Below, piece by piece: positions 8,633 through 17,604 of a DNA stretch of 64,000 nucleotides. This DNA is from Oceaniferula marina (lineage in GTDB: Bacteria; Verrucomicrobiota; Verrucomicrobiia; Verrucomicrobiales; Akkermansiaceae): NCBI RefSeq assembly GCF_013391475.1, contig NZ_JACBAZ010000006.1:158915-222914 (forward strand), in the 5' to 3' direction. How positions within the stretch are numbered: position 1 is the first letter of the stretch; each line of letters opens with the position of its first letter. A program made the position numbers and the translations under genes. The notes beneath the pieces were generated by a model. The model had not been told where the DNA came from and made no database searches. It saw nothing but the letters and a program-made list of their open reading frames with translations.

Positions 8633-8774
8633 TAGGACAAGTTTGCAACTTGTAAGGAATGCTAGGCCGACTTCCAGAAATCAGATCAATCCAGCCTATT
8701 TCGATTCTCTCGTGAGCCAACACCATTCTCTGATGGATCACAAAGCCTGTCGACAAGTTACAAACTTGTCCTAC
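8633..8774. repeat. Pair of GTAG-headed REP palindromes in inverse orientation (BIME-like)
   Basis: GTAGGACAAGTTTG (8633-8646) and CAAACTTGTCCTAC (8761-8774) are perfect 14-bp inverted ends of a 142-bp element. Each end is itself a small palindrome: ACAAGTT-TGC-AACTTGT (8638-8654) and ACAAGTT-ACA-AACTTGT (8753-8769). A GTAG head followed by a palindrome, in head-to-head pairs, is the organisation of REP/BIME elements mobilised by TnpA-REP (RAYT) transposases. The element fills most of the gap between the receptor gene and the next gene, ending 12 nt before its ATG. Confidence 0.7.
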
Positions 8775-8785
8775 TATCAAAAAAT

Positions 8786-9598
8786 ATGAAGAAGAAAGTG
8801 CACGTTGAATTACTCGATTATTCATTTGAATTGTCGGGAGCACCACAGCGCGTGGTTAGTCTGGTGTCATCGGCGAGTGAAGCCATGGACCGGATGGGCA
8901 TGATCGATCGAGTGGTCGGTGTGTCTGAATATTGTGAGCGTTACATTCCGGATCTGAACGCCCCGGTTGTGGGCCAGTACTTGAACTGTGATTTGGAACA
9001 GTTGAAGGCACTTCAGCCCGACCTGATCCTGATCACCTCCGGGATTCAGTTGAAGTTAGGCCGGAAGTTGGCGAAAGAGGGGCTGCCAGTCTATGTGCTT
9101 CCCTTGCCTCATAGCTTCTTCGGGATGCTCGAGAATAATCGAATTCTCGGCGGGGTCTTGGATGAGTTGGAAAAATCGAGGATTTTGTCGGCTGAGATGT
9201 TGGCACAGGCGCAGCGCTTGCAAGCGGCGAATCGAGGGACTCGTCCGAAAATCTACGTGGAGCTTTGGCTGGGAAGGCATATGCGTGCTGTCGGAGGTAT
9301 GACCTTTATCCAGGATTTGGTCGAGATGGCGGGAGGGGACTTACTTTTTGGGAATCGGGCCGAAGGATATTTCACCCCTGATTTTGAAGAAGTGGCCCGG
9401 ATGCGGCCGGATATTCATTTGTTTTTCCATGAACCTGAATATTTGGTGGATCCAGCGGCCTTGGTCGCGGAGCGAGGGTGGAACGCATCCACTCCGGTGA
9501 TTGTGTCCACCGTGGATTGTGGGCGAAATATGATTCAGGAAGGGCCCAGTTTTTTACAAACCGTCGAGTGGCTGCAAAAAGAGATAGTTGCTTGTTAG
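8786..9598 (+). CDS. BtuF-like corrinoid-binding protein without a signal peptide
   Basis: The 270-residue member of the helical-backbone metal/B12-receptor superfamily has 'RVVSLVSSASEAMDRMG', 'VVGVSEYCERYI', 'LEQLKALQPDLILITSG' and a C-terminal 'ARMRPDIHLFFHEPEY'. These are the repeated motifs of BtuF/FhuD-type binding proteins. The N-terminus (MKKKVHVELLDYSFELSGAP) starts directly with the fold and has no hydrophobic export segment, unlike the next gene. The upstream frame offers no signal peptide because the REP pair ends 12 nt before the ATG. It may be cytoplasmic, for example a corrinoid or cofactor-handling protein, or the true 5' end may have been cut by the REP element. It sits in the B12 uptake operon. 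Confidence 0.75.
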   Translation: MKKKVHVELLDYSFELSGAPQRVVSLVSSASEAMDRMGMIDRVVGVSEYCERYIPDLNAPVVGQYLNCDLEQLKALQPDLILITSGIQLKLGRKLAKEGLPVYVLPLPHSFFGMLENNRILGGVLDELEKSRILSAEMLAQAQRLQAANRGTRPKIYVELWLGRHMRAVGGMTFIQDLVEMAGGDLLFGNRAEGYFTPDFEEVARMRPDIHLFFHEPEYLVDPAALVAERGWNASTPVIVSTVDCGRNMIQEGPSFLQTVEWLQKEIVAC

Positions 9599-9634
9599 CG
9601 TATCCTTGGTATTCAATGGCCATTCGCGACTGCC

Positions 9635-10579
9635 ATGAATCATTCCCCCGTCAGAACCAAACCAAGTGCAGGTGCCATAATGGTGTCCGCCTTGGTGGTA
9701 TTGATGTTTGTTGGTAGTTACTGGGCGAGGCTTTGTTTGGCTCCCGCGGTGAGCCAATCGGAGGCTGCTGAAACGGCAAGTGTCTCATCCTCCGATCCGC
9801 AGCGACTTGTTGGATTGGCTCCGAGCACGGTGGAGGTTCTTTATGAGTTGGGCTTGGGTGAGCGCGTGGTGGGAGTATCTCGCTACTGTACCTACCCGCC
9901 GGAGGCCATGGAGAAGCCTAAGATCGCGGGCTTTGTCGATGTGGATTTTGAACGATTGGTCACCTTGCAGCCCGATTGCGTGGTGATGGTGGATAGCCAA
10001 CACAGTCTCCAAGGGAAATTTGATCAGTTGGGGATACGCACAATCAGTGCCGAGCATGCGAGTGTGGACGGCATTATTCAGTCGTTCCGAAAAATTGGCA
10101 AAGCCTGCGGCAAGGGGCCGGAGGCAATGGCGAAGGCCGACCGCATGCAGGAGCACGTCGATCGCATTCGCAATCGATATGCTGACAAGGAGCATCCACG
10201 GGTCTTGGTTTGCATTGAGCGAGATCCGGATTCGCCACGGCCCGACAGGGTGATCGCAGCAGGGAGTGGTGGATTTCACCGGGAATTGATCGAAATTGCC
10301 GGTGGAGTGAACGCCTATCAGGGGGACATCGCCTATCCGGTTTTGTCACGGGAGAAGCTCTTGCATTTGAATCCGGATGTGATCATTGATCTGGTTCGGG
10401 ATGAAACCTATGAAAAATACAAGGAGCGCCAGTTGTTGAAGCAGTGGTATGCCTTTGGTGAGTTGAATGCGGTGAAAAATCGACGGGTTGTGATCATTGC
10501 CGGTAATCAGCATTTGATTCCAGGGCCTAGGTTTTTGAAGACCTTGGATGCCATGGCAGAGGCCATCCATCCGAATTAA
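9635..10579 (+). CDS. btuF: BtuF-like periplasmic B12-binding protein
   Basis: Periplasmic binding protein predicted to deliver cobalamin to the BtuCD importer. The 314-residue product has an N-terminal hydrophobic segment at ~14-36 (AGAIMVSALVVLMFVGSYWA) acting as signal peptide or membrane anchor. Two lobes of the BtuF fold follow: 'LVGLAPSTVEVLYELGLGERVVGVSRYCTYPPEA', 'FERLVTLQPDCVVMVDSQH' and 'LLHLNPDVIIDL'. 'Y/F.P.. GVSRYCTYP' resembles the ligand-contact region of BtuF. It is a paralogue of the preceding gene, with 36 bp between them. Ferric siderophore binding is the main alternative; the riboswitch argues for B12. Confidence 0.85.
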   Translation: MNHSPVRTKPSAGAIMVSALVVLMFVGSYWARLCLAPAVSQSEAAETASVSSSDPQRLVGLAPSTVEVLYELGLGERVVGVSRYCTYPPEAMEKPKIAGFVDVDFERLVTLQPDCVVMVDSQHSLQGKFDQLGIRTISAEHASVDGIIQSFRKIGKACGKGPEAMAKADRMQEHVDRIRNRYADKEHPRVLVCIERDPDSPRPDRVIAAGSGGFHRELIEIAGGVNAYQGDIAYPVLSREKLLHLNPDVIIDLVRDETYEKYKERQLLKQWYAFGELNAVKNRRVVIIAGNQHLIPGPRFLKTLDAMAEAIHPN

Positions 10580-10651
10580 GACAAATTTGAAGACTTTTGA
10601 TAGACTGAACAACAAATAGGAATGAAGTAGAGAGAAAGAACTGATTCTGCC

Positions 10652-10674
10652 GACAGCTTGCAAACCTGTCCCAC
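10652..10674. repeat. Degenerate REP palindrome before btuD
   Basis: GACAGCTTGCAAACCTGTCC, read on the opposite strand, is GTGG-headed GGACAGGTTTGCAAGCTGTC. It is a diverged relative of the ACAAGTT palindromes at 8633-8774. It ends a few bases before the btuD ATG at 10679 and leaves no recognisable Shine-Dalgarno site there. Confidence 0.55.
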
Positions 10675-10678
10675 GATT

Positions 10679-11476
10679 ATGACGAGCCCAATCATTAAGA
10701 CCAACAACCTGTCGCTCAGCATCGGGAAATCCCGACTGCTCAAAGACGTGTCGTTTTCGGTGGGTAAAGGTGAGCGGGTGGCGATCGTTGGAGCCAATGG
10801 CGCGGGGAAGACGACCTTGCTGAAGTGTTTGCTAGGCTTGCTAAAACCAGAGCGGGGTGAGATGGAAATTGATGGCCGCGGTATGCCTGGCTATTCACGA
10901 CTCGAGTTGGCTCGCAAGCTTGCGTATGTTCCCCAGTTGCTTGAAGCGAGTGTGCCTTTTACGGTTCTGGACTTTGTGATGATGGGCCGGTATGCCCACG
11001 AAGGGGGGATGGGGCAGGGCGATCAGGAAGGCTTGCGCATCGCGATGGATGCCTTGCAGCAGATCGGAATGGAATCCTTTGCCCGGCGAACTTTATCCAC
11101 GTTAAGTGGTGGGGAACGCCAAAAAGCGTGTATTGCCGCGGCCCTGGCCCAGCAGGCCCCCGTGCTGGTTCTCGATGAACCGTCGGCGCATCTCGACCCA
11201 CGCCAGCGTGAGGAGATCCACCATATTTTATGTGAAATCGGGAGGAGACAAGGCGTGACGGTGCTGGCCGTGACGCACGACTTGAACTGGGCGGCGATGG
11301 ATTACGACCGCATGTTGGGCATGTCTGATGGCAGGGTGGTGTTTGACGGCACCCCTGCTGCGTTTATGACTCCGGAGAACCTGCGCTTGGTGTTTGGGGT
11401 GGACTTTTCCCTTCATCCTCACCCGGTGACTGGAGATCCGATTGTGATCCCGGCGGCTAGAAAGGAGAGCGTTTGA
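10679..11476 (+). CDS. btuD: ABC transporter ATPase of the B12 importer
   Basis: Cytoplasmic ATPase that drives the FecCD/BtuC-type permease encoded next. The 265-residue product contains Walker A GANGAGKTTLLKCLL, Q-loop 'LAYVPQLLEA', signature 'LSGGERQKACIAAAL', Walker B 'APVLVLDEPSAHLD' and the H-loop 'VTHDLNWAA'. This is the full set of a functional FepC/BtuD-type subunit. The ATG at 10679 is chosen because a TTG further upstream lies in the REP palindrome. Its stop overlaps the permease start by one base (TGATG), indicating translational coupling. Confidence 0.93.
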   Translation: MTSPIIKTNNLSLSIGKSRLLKDVSFSVGKGERVAIVGANGAGKTTLLKCLLGLLKPERGEMEIDGRGMPGYSRLELARKLAYVPQLLEASVPFTVLDFVMMGRYAHEGGMGQGDQEGLRIAMDALQQIGMESFARRTLSTLSGGERQKACIAAALAQQAPVLVLDEPSAHLDPRQREEIHHILCEIGRRQGVTVLAVTHDLNWAAMDYDRMLGMSDGRVVFDGTPAAFMTPENLRLVFGVDFSLHPHPVTGDPIVIPAARKESV

Positions 11477-12477
11477 TGTTGCTACGTTCCCAGAAGGTGA
11501 TTGCCGCGGTGTTGCTACTCTTGGTGGCTGCCACTTTGATGGGGGCTCCCTGGGTGGGTAGTCATTCCTTGGATAGTTCGGTGTTGTCGAAACCGGGGAG
11601 CTCTGACCTTGATGCCATTATTTTTTGGCAAATCCGGGTGCCTCGGGTCTTGCTTTCTTTTTTAGCTGGAGTCGGGCTTTCCTTAGGAGGTGTGGTTTTT
11701 CAAGCGATGTTTCGTAACCCGCTGGCGACTCCTTTTACCCTGGGGGTTGCAGGTGGGGCATCGTTCGGGGTGGCGCTATGGGTGCATCTGGGGATTAGTT
11801 TTTCGTTGCTCGGGGTCTCGGGTGTTTCATTGGCTGCTTTGTTGGGAGCCATGTTATCGATCGTTCTGTTGTATGGTATTGCCAAGGCCTCGGGAAAACT
11901 ATCACCGATGACGATGTTGCTCGGCGGGGTGGCGATCAGCTTCTTTTTCTCCAGTCTGATTATGCTGCTGCAGTATCTGATGGATGCTGGCAACTCCTTC
12001 CGGGTGATTCACTGGCTGATGGGAGACATGGGTCGGGCGGATGCCGACTCGGTGCTGCAGGTGTTTCCCTTTGTTGGTAGTGGTGCCTTGATTGCGATGG
12101 TGTTGCGCCGGGAGTTGAATTTGTTGACGGTGAGTGATGATCTGGCTGCGAGCCGCGGGGTGAATGTCGAGCAAGTTCGGGTGGTCTTATTTTTTGCTGT
12201 GTCGCTGATGGTGGCCGGGATTATCACCGTGTGTGGCCCGATCGGTTTTGTCGGCATTATGGCCCCGCATATCTGTCGATTGATCGTAGGGGCCAATCAT
12301 CGGATTCTGGTTCCTTGTGCTGCCTTGTTCGGAGGGGTGTTCCTTACCCTCTGTGATACGGTGGCGCGCAGTGTGACGGACTCGGCAGAGATTCCTGTGG
12401 GCGTGGTGACGGCTTTACTTGGTGGACCGTTTTTCCTTTGGCTGCTGTTCCGGAATGGTGAGCGTCGACAGCTCTAA
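11476..12477 (+). CDS. btuC: FecCD/BtuC-type permease of the B12 importer
   Basis: Inner-membrane permease of about 333 residues with ~10 hydrophobic segments and FecCD family marks: 'RVPRVLLSFLAGVGLSLGGVVFQAMFRNPLATPFTLGVAGGASFG' (in parts), the coupling-helix region 'AASRGVNVEQVR', and 'CGPIGFVGIMAPHICRLIVGANHR'. ATG 11476 overlaps the btuD stop and has GGAGAG 5-10 nt upstream. It is the last gene of the B12 locus; its stop codon directly abuts the stop of the convergent EamA gene with no terminator between them. Confidence 0.92.
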   Translation: MLLRSQKVIAAVLLLLVAATLMGAPWVGSHSLDSSVLSKPGSSDLDAIIFWQIRVPRVLLSFLAGVGLSLGGVVFQAMFRNPLATPFTLGVAGGASFGVALWVHLGISFSLLGVSGVSLAALLGAMLSIVLLYGIAKASGKLSPMTMLLGGVAISFFFSSLIMLLQYLMDAGNSFRVIHWLMGDMGRADADSVLQVFPFVGSGALIAMVLRRELNLLTVSDDLAASRGVNVEQVRVVLFFAVSLMVAGIITVCGPIGFVGIMAPHICRLIVGANHRILVPCAALFGGVFLTLCDTVARSVTDSAEIPVGVVTALLGGPFFLWLLFRNGERRQL

Positions 12478-13377
12478 CTACTTGTTGAGCGGAAGTTCAC
12501 CTGCGCCGCTTTCCGGCGTTTTTTTGCCAATAAAGACGTGCAGGATGTTGGCCGCGATGATGCAGAGTGCTCCGAAGTAAAACATCGGATTGAGTTCGTG
12601 GTATTCCTGGAACAGCAAGGCGGCCAGTAGAATCCCGTAGACCGGCTCGAAATTGACCGCCAGATTGGTGGTGAAGGCGGTGAAATAGCGGAGCAAGTGG
12701 ATATGAAAGGAAAAGGCCCAGACGGTGCATACGCCTGATAGGATCAGTAACCAGAGCCAGTCGCTGGAGCTTGGCATCTGGCTGATCCTCAGATCACCGA
12801 TGCAGAGCACCGCAATCAGGCAGGTGCCGCAGGCGGAAATAAGCTCGTAGAGGGTGATGGTTTGTGGTGCTTGCCCTGCGAGCGTGAGTTTTCGGTTGAG
12901 GACCGGAAAGAGGGAGGCAAGAAATGCGGAGACGAGCGCGCAGCCGAGTCCTGCGGCGTGGTCCCATGAAGCTCCAGCTACCATCGCCAGCCCGGGGACA
13001 ATCATGAGTCCCAGAAGGATTTCTTTCCAGCATGGCTTACGTCGGTCGAGAAGTGGTTCGCTCAGAGCGGTAAAAAGCGAGGTGCTTGCCATGCCGGCCA
13101 GGCAGACGGAGATGTTCGCCAGTTGGATACTACCAAAAAAGGTCATCCAGTGCAGCCCCAGGATGATGCCGACGCCGCAGGCACTGAGCATCTTTTTACG
13201 AGGCATGGTCAAGGGGGCTCGGCGGGAGGCGGCCAGCCAGATGAACATGATGATGGCCGCCAGAGCGGTCCTCCAGAGAACCAACAAGGGAGCGGGTAGG
13301 GTGATCAGCCGACCCAGGATGGCGGTGAAGGCGAGAATCAGGACCAGAAACTGGAGTTGGAAATAGCGCGATGACAT
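12478..13377 (-). CDS. EamA/DMT-family inner-membrane transporter
   Basis: The 299-residue protein has ten predicted membrane segments in two EamA repeats (for example LGLHWMTFFGSIQLANISV in the first and FTTNLAVNFEPVYGILLAALLF in the second). This matches RhaT/YdcZ-type drug/metabolite exporters. The substrate cannot be told from sequence. It faces the B12 operon tail-to-tail with zero spacing; the two stop codons are adjacent. Confidence 0.85.
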   Translation of the reverse strand: MSSRYFQLQFLVLILAFTAILGRLITLPAPLLVLWRTALAAIIMFIWLAASRRAPLTMPRKKMLSACGVGIILGLHWMTFFGSIQLANISVCLAGMASTSLFTALSEPLLDRRKPCWKEILLGLMIVPGLAMVAGASWDHAAGLGCALVSAFLASLFPVLNRKLTLAGQAPQTITLYELISACGTCLIAVLCIGDLRISQMPSSSDWLWLLILSGVCTVWAFSFHIHLLRYFTAFTTNLAVNFEPVYGILLAALLFQEYHELNPMFYFGALCIIAANILHVFIGKKTPESGAGELPLNK

Positions 13378-13544
13378 ATGCGTCGGAGCCGCTATTGTAA
13401 GGTCAGAACCTCTGCCACGGCGATGGAAAAATCACCCGTAGCCTTATCCTGATCCGAAGTATGCGCTGGAGAATGAGCTTAGATCGACGAGAAACGGACT
13501 TAGCAAGTGAGGTGAAATCCTTAGTGACTTACTCTTGATTGTTG

Positions 13545-14963
13545 ATGATCATGGGGTATCAGAAGAGGGTGAACAGAGGGGAAGGTAAGGCAGCGACTGG
13601 ACAAGGTCCGGCTTTTGGCTCGTTTTGGGTAGAGGCCAGAGCGACCATTTTGTTAGCCTTGCCCTTGATTGCCGGGCAAGTGGGGCAAATGTTGATGGGG
13701 GTGGCCGACACGGTGATGATTGGTCGTGTTGGTGTGGTGCCCTTGGCCGCCTCGACCTTTGCCAACACTTTACTGATGGTTCCTTTTCTCTTTGGTGTCG
13801 GCTTGCTCACTTCGGTGTCGATCCGGGTAGCCCAGGGGCGTGGAGCGAAGCAGCATGATGACGTTAAACATGCCTTGCGGCATGGCACGTGGCTGGCTGC
13901 TGGTTATGGCTTGCTGGTGGTGGTCTTGATCCTCGCAACCATACCTTTTCTCGATCGTTTTGGCCAACCCGGCCAGGTGGTTGAGGAGGTTCCCCGGTAC
14001 TTGCTGTTGGCTGCGATCTCATTGGTGCCCGCCATGATATCGATGGGGTGGAAAAACTACGGGGATGCCTTGAACCGGCCCTGGGTGCCATTTGGGATTT
14101 TACTGTCCGGAGTTGCCTTGAATGTGCTACTCAACTGGATTTTTATTTATGGAAATCTAGGTTCTCCCGCGCTTGGCCTTGAAGGTGCGGGCTGGGCGAC
14201 CTTGCTTGCCAGAACGGCGGTGGTTGGGGCTCTCTACCTATGGTTGATGCGATCGCCGGCGGTGGTGGAATGGGCTCCCAAACGATGGTGGGGACGGTGG
14301 AAACAAGGGGAGTTCTCGACCTTGTTGAAACTGGGGGTTCCCATCGGTTTGCAGTTGTTAGCCGAGGTGGGGTCGTTTGCTGCGGCTTCCTTGATGATGG
14401 GAAGTTTGGGGGTGATTGCCCTGGCTGCTCACCAGGTCGCGCTGACCTGTGCCTCGGTGTCGTTTATGGTGCCTTTGGGGGTGGCCATGGCGATCACGGT
14501 TCGCATGGGTGAGGCCTCTGCCGGAACCTCGGGATGGGAACGGCGTGTTCGCCTGCGTCGTATTTTGTTAGGAGGTTGGGCGTATGGTTTGCTTTTCACC
14601 GGGGTGTCGATGACGGTCTTTATCTTGTTTGGTCGCTGGTTGGCCGGGCAGATTGTGATGGAGCCTGAGGTGATTGAGCTGGCCACCGGCTTATTGGTGA
14701 TTGCCGGGGTGTTTCAGATGGTTGATGGGTCCCAGGTGATTTCCTCATCTGCTTTACGGGGCATGGGGGATGTGGTGGTTCCCGCCTGGTTGGGGATCTT
14801 TGCCTATTGGGGGGTAGCGGTCCCCTTGAGTGCTTATCTGGCATTTGGAGCGGGACTGGGTGCCCACGGTATTTGGTGGGGGCTGGCATTCGGTCTGGGA
14901 ACCGCGGCCCTGCTATTGGGCGCGCGGGTCTGGCGGACGACGGGACGGACCATGGAAAGTTGA
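13545..14963 (+). CDS. MATE-family multidrug/Na+ antiporter
   Basis: Inner-membrane efflux protein of ~472 residues and 12 hydrophobic segments. The MatE landmarks are 'ALPLIAGQVGQMLMGVADTVMIGRVG' (in parts), 'PVSWKNYG'-like 'ISMGWKNYGDALNRPWVPF' and the second-repeat start 'LLKLGVPIGLQLLAEVGSFAAASLMMGSLG'. It exports cationic compounds in exchange for Na+ or H+ in characterised relatives such as NorM. ATGs at 13545 and 13551 and a TTG at 13539 are all possible starts, and no strong ribosome-binding site is visible. A sulfatase follows 37 bp later on the same strand. Confidence 0.9.
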   Translation: MIMGYQKRVNRGEGKAATGQGPAFGSFWVEARATILLALPLIAGQVGQMLMGVADTVMIGRVGVVPLAASTFANTLLMVPFLFGVGLLTSVSIRVAQGRGAKQHDDVKHALRHGTWLAAGYGLLVVVLILATIPFLDRFGQPGQVVEEVPRYLLLAAISLVPAMISMGWKNYGDALNRPWVPFGILLSGVALNVLLNWIFIYGNLGSPALGLEGAGWATLLARTAVVGALYLWLMRSPAVVEWAPKRWWGRWKQGEFSTLLKLGVPIGLQLLAEVGSFAAASLMMGSLGVIALAAHQVALTCASVSFMVPLGVAMAITVRMGEASAGTSGWERRVRLRRILLGGWAYGLLFTGVSMTVFILFGRWLAGQIVMEPEVIELATGLLVIAGVFQMVDGSQVISSSALRGMGDVVVPAWLGIFAYWGVAVPLSAYLAFGAGLGAHGIWWGLAFGLGTAALLLGARVWRTTGRTMES

Positions 14964-15000
14964 GTGTAATAATTGATCGGCTCGTGCCGTATCGACACAC

Positions 15001-16464
15001 ATGATTTCTCAGACATTGAAGAACAGGGTTATCAAAGCGGCTTTTCTACTGATCGCGTGTTGCGTGTTGTCCGTGGATGCTCGTGAGGCCTTGGACAGGC
15101 CGAATGTGATTATCTTTTTTGTCGATGACAGCGGCTATGGAGACTACGAGCACAATGGAAACCCGGTGATTGCAACGCCGAATATTACCAAACTCGCCCA
15201 GGAGGGAGTCAACTTTACCCAGTTTTATGTCAGTACGGCCGCTTGTTCGGCATCGCGATATGCCTTGTTGACCGGCCGTTACCCCGGACGCTCCGGTTTG
15301 GGTAGTTGGGTGATCGGGCCAGGGTCGAAACGTCACATTCATACCAAGGAAGTCACCATTGCCGAGGCTCTGAAGGACCGGGGCTATGCCACCGGGATGT
15401 TTGGCAAGTGGCATCTGGGTTCACCGAACAAGGCGAATGGGATGTCGCAGGATACCTTGCCGCTTGCGCATGGATTTGACCAATGGGTGGGAACCAATGT
15501 GTCACACGACTATGGTAATGCCATGCTACTGCAGAGTGACCCTCAGGGGGATGCTCCGGTCAAAGGATACCGCACGCTGGCGAAAAACCTGCCGTCGGAT
15601 ATCAAGGCGTCGGAGTCACTCACCGGTCGCTACACGGATGCGGCAGTTTCTTTTATCAAGCAAAACAAGGACAAACCGTTTTTTGCGTATATTGCGCACA
15701 ACCAGCCCCACTTGGGTTTGTTTGCCAGTGATAAATTCAAAGGGGTGTCCAAACGTGGTTTGTTAGGCGATGTGATGGCTGAATTGGATGATTCGGTTGG
15801 GCGGGTTCTGAAGGCTCTGGAAGACGAGGGGATTCGGAAAAACACGCTGGTGATTTATTCTTCTGATAATGGCCCTTGGGTGATGTTCAGGAATGCCAAG
15901 AAGACGAAGTATGGAGAGGCCCGGATGCACGTCGGCTATGCCTGGCCGTTTCGCGATGGCAAGGGATCCACGTGGGAAGGGGGACACCGGATTCCGGGGA
16001 TTTTTTCCTGGCCCGGAGTGATTGACGCCCACTCGGTGGTGCGCGAACCTGCGAGCACCATGGATGTGTTCCCAACCTTGATGAAACTGAGCGGGGCTGC
16101 CGTGCCGGATGACCGTAGTATCGATGGCCGGGATATCAGCCCTTACCTCCTTGGCACGAAACGAGAGGTGGAGCCGTTTGAATTTTTGTATTCGTATTCA
16201 GACAATAAGCCATCCGCTATTCGGATGGGACCATGGAAACTGCATATCCGGACGGGGTCCCAAACGGGCAATCAGTATGGGTTCAAGGCGAGTGAAAAAA
16301 CACCGTTGTTGTTTAATGTCGAAGAGGATCTTCATGAGCGGTTTGATCGGGCCGGAGAGCAACCGGAGCGGGTTCAGTTGATGAAAAAGCGCTTGTTGGA
16401 AAAAGAAAAGCAGCTCATAGACGAGGCCAGCTACTGGGGGGCAGTCCGCCCACGGAAAAAGTAG
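15001..16464 (+). CDS. Secreted formylglycine-type sulfatase
   Basis: The 487-residue periplasmic or secreted hydrolase removes sulfate esters, probably from algal or animal polysaccharides. It has a signal peptide (IKAAFLLIACCVLSVDA), metal-binding Asp42-Asp43 (IIFFVDDSGYG) and a maturation site C82-S-A-S-R86, where Cys82 would become formylglycine. C-x-A-x-R is an accepted variant of C-x-P-x-R. Further marks are 'GKWHLG', 'YSSDNGPW' and a lysine near 'GKGSTWEGGHRIPG'. No sulfatase-maturating enzyme gene is nearby. The stop codon lies inside the first unit of a 15-bp tandem repeat. Confidence 0.93.
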   Translation: MISQTLKNRVIKAAFLLIACCVLSVDAREALDRPNVIIFFVDDSGYGDYEHNGNPVIATPNITKLAQEGVNFTQFYVSTAACSASRYALLTGRYPGRSGLGSWVIGPGSKRHIHTKEVTIAEALKDRGYATGMFGKWHLGSPNKANGMSQDTLPLAHGFDQWVGTNVSHDYGNAMLLQSDPQGDAPVKGYRTLAKNLPSDIKASESLTGRYTDAAVSFIKQNKDKPFFAYIAHNQPHLGLFASDKFKGVSKRGLLGDVMAELDDSVGRVLKALEDEGIRKNTLVIYSSDNGPWVMFRNAKKTKYGEARMHVGYAWPFRDGKGSTWEGGHRIPGIFSWPGVIDAHSVVREPASTMDVFPTLMKLSGAAVPDDRSIDGRDISPYLLGTKREVEPFEFLYSYSDNKPSAIRMGPWKLHIRTGSQTGNQYGFKASEKTPLLFNVEEDLHERFDRAGEQPERVQLMKKRLLEKEKQLIDEASYWGAVRPRKK

Positions 16465-16550
16465 TAGACGGGGAAGTAGCAGATGGGGAAGTAGCAGATG
16501 GGGAAGTAGCAGATGGGGAAGTAGCAGATGGGGAAGTAGCAGATGGGGAA
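16461..16550. repeat. 15-bp tandem repeat, six units
   Basis: Five identical units GTAGCAGATGGGGAA (16476-16550) follow one variant unit GTAGTAGACGGGGAA (16461-16475) that contains the sulfatase stop codon. The unit length is divisible by three and every unit begins with an in-frame TAG-containing GTAG, so copy number would not extend the sulfatase. The tract is likely to vary between strains. Confidence 0.9.
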
Positions 16551-16593
16551 GGGGTGTTAGCCCCGGAGGCGCGAGTGTTTCCCAAAGGCTGGA

Positions 16594-17604
16594 TCACGGA
16601 GCGGAGGATGCTTCAGGTTCTTGCTGGGGGGGCGAGAGATGCTTAAGGATCCAGACTCCCATTTCTGCGTAGAGGGGCATCGGAGTGATGAGCACATTGT
16701 CGTGATCTCCACCCGGAACTTCGATCCATTTTTTATCGTTGGATGGGAAACTATCGTAAAGTTTGCGGCCGGATGACATGGGAATCAGAGCATCGTCGCT
16801 TCCGTGGGCAACCAGAACGGGGATGGATACCGATTGGGCCCAGACGGCCGGTGTGACTTTGGCTGGGTCCGCCCCGTTGCTTAGTTCGCTGAAGTAAGAG
16901 ACCCAGTCGTTCAGGATCGATGAGTGACTTTGGTGTTTGATCACGGTGTCGAGTCGATCGAAGGAGCTGACAATGACTAACGACTGCCACTGGGGTTGTT
17001 TGTTATTGGCGGCGGAGCGTGTGGCAAAACATCCCCCCATGGAAATTCCCCAGAGGGCACTGGGTTCGGGGTTGAATTGGTGATGCTTGGCGCATTCGAT
17101 GAGGAGTTCGCGTGGCAGGTCTTGTTCAAGTTCGGCGAGTCCGAATTGGACGGTTTCCACCGGGCTTTCACCGTGGGCTGGTAGATCCGGGATGAGGCAC
17201 CTCAGTCCGAGGGCGCAAAAGCGTTCGGCCACTGGAAGGAGGTCTTCTTTCCTGCCGTTGCGTCCATGGAGCAGGACGACGGTGCCAGTCACTTCACCTA
17301 TGGCAGGGAGGGTGATCTCGTGTTGTTGAACTTGTTCCCGAATGATGCGGGCTCGTTCTGAGAGTGGAGCATTGGTGGAGGGGGTGACCAGGAGGTAGGG
17401 GATCTGTTCGTTGACGAGTAAACCGTCCTGAATATGAATGCTGTGTTGAGCCTGTTGTTGGATCCACTGCTGGTGGTAGTCTTGGAGTTCCCTCCTTTCC
17501 GGGCTCGCAAGTTGCCTACCGAGGTAGGCCGTGAATGAGATGGCCGAGAGGAACACAAGGCAAAGTCCGATGAGGAGGGGTTTGAAAAATCGCCGTTTCA
17601 TCAC
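16594..17604 (-). CDS. Membrane-anchored alpha/beta hydrolase
   Basis: The 336-residue serine hydrolase has an N-terminal membrane anchor or signal (residues 8-27). The fold's elements are visible: 'VVLLHGRNGRKED' (oxyanion loop), the nucleophile elbow G-I-Ser188-M-G-G, a strand ending 'VAHGSDDALIP' with the acid Asp270/271, and 'GGDHD' with the catalytic His301. Substrates are unknown; relatives include dienelactone hydrolases, acyl esterases and prolyl-peptidase-like enzymes. It is convergent with the sulfatase and divergent from the EEP gene. Confidence 0.82.
   Translation of the reverse strand: MMKRRFFKPLLIGLCLVFLSAISFTAYLGRQLASPERRELQDYHQQWIQQQAQHSIHIQDGLLVNEQIPYLLVTPSTNAPLSERARIIREQVQQHEITLPAIGEVTGTVVLLHGRNGRKEDLLPVAERFCALGLRCLIPDLPAHGESPVETVQFGLAELEQDLPRELLIECAKHHQFNPEPSALWGISMGGCFATRSAANNKQPQWQSLVIVSSFDRLDTVIKHQSHSSILNDWVSYFSELSNGADPAKVTPAVWAQSVSIPVLVAHGSDDALIPMSSGRKLYDSFPSNDKKWIEVPGGDHDNVLITPMPLYAEMGVWILKHLSPPQQEPEASSAP

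Noticed and set aside
12460..12495. Terminator between btuC and the EamA gene
   Set aside because: The two stop codons are directly adjacent and no hairpin with T-run could be seen, so none is called.
16461..16550. Short-unit repeats as a possible CRISPR array
   Set aside because: Units are contiguous with no spacers and no cas genes are present; it is a simple tandem repeat.
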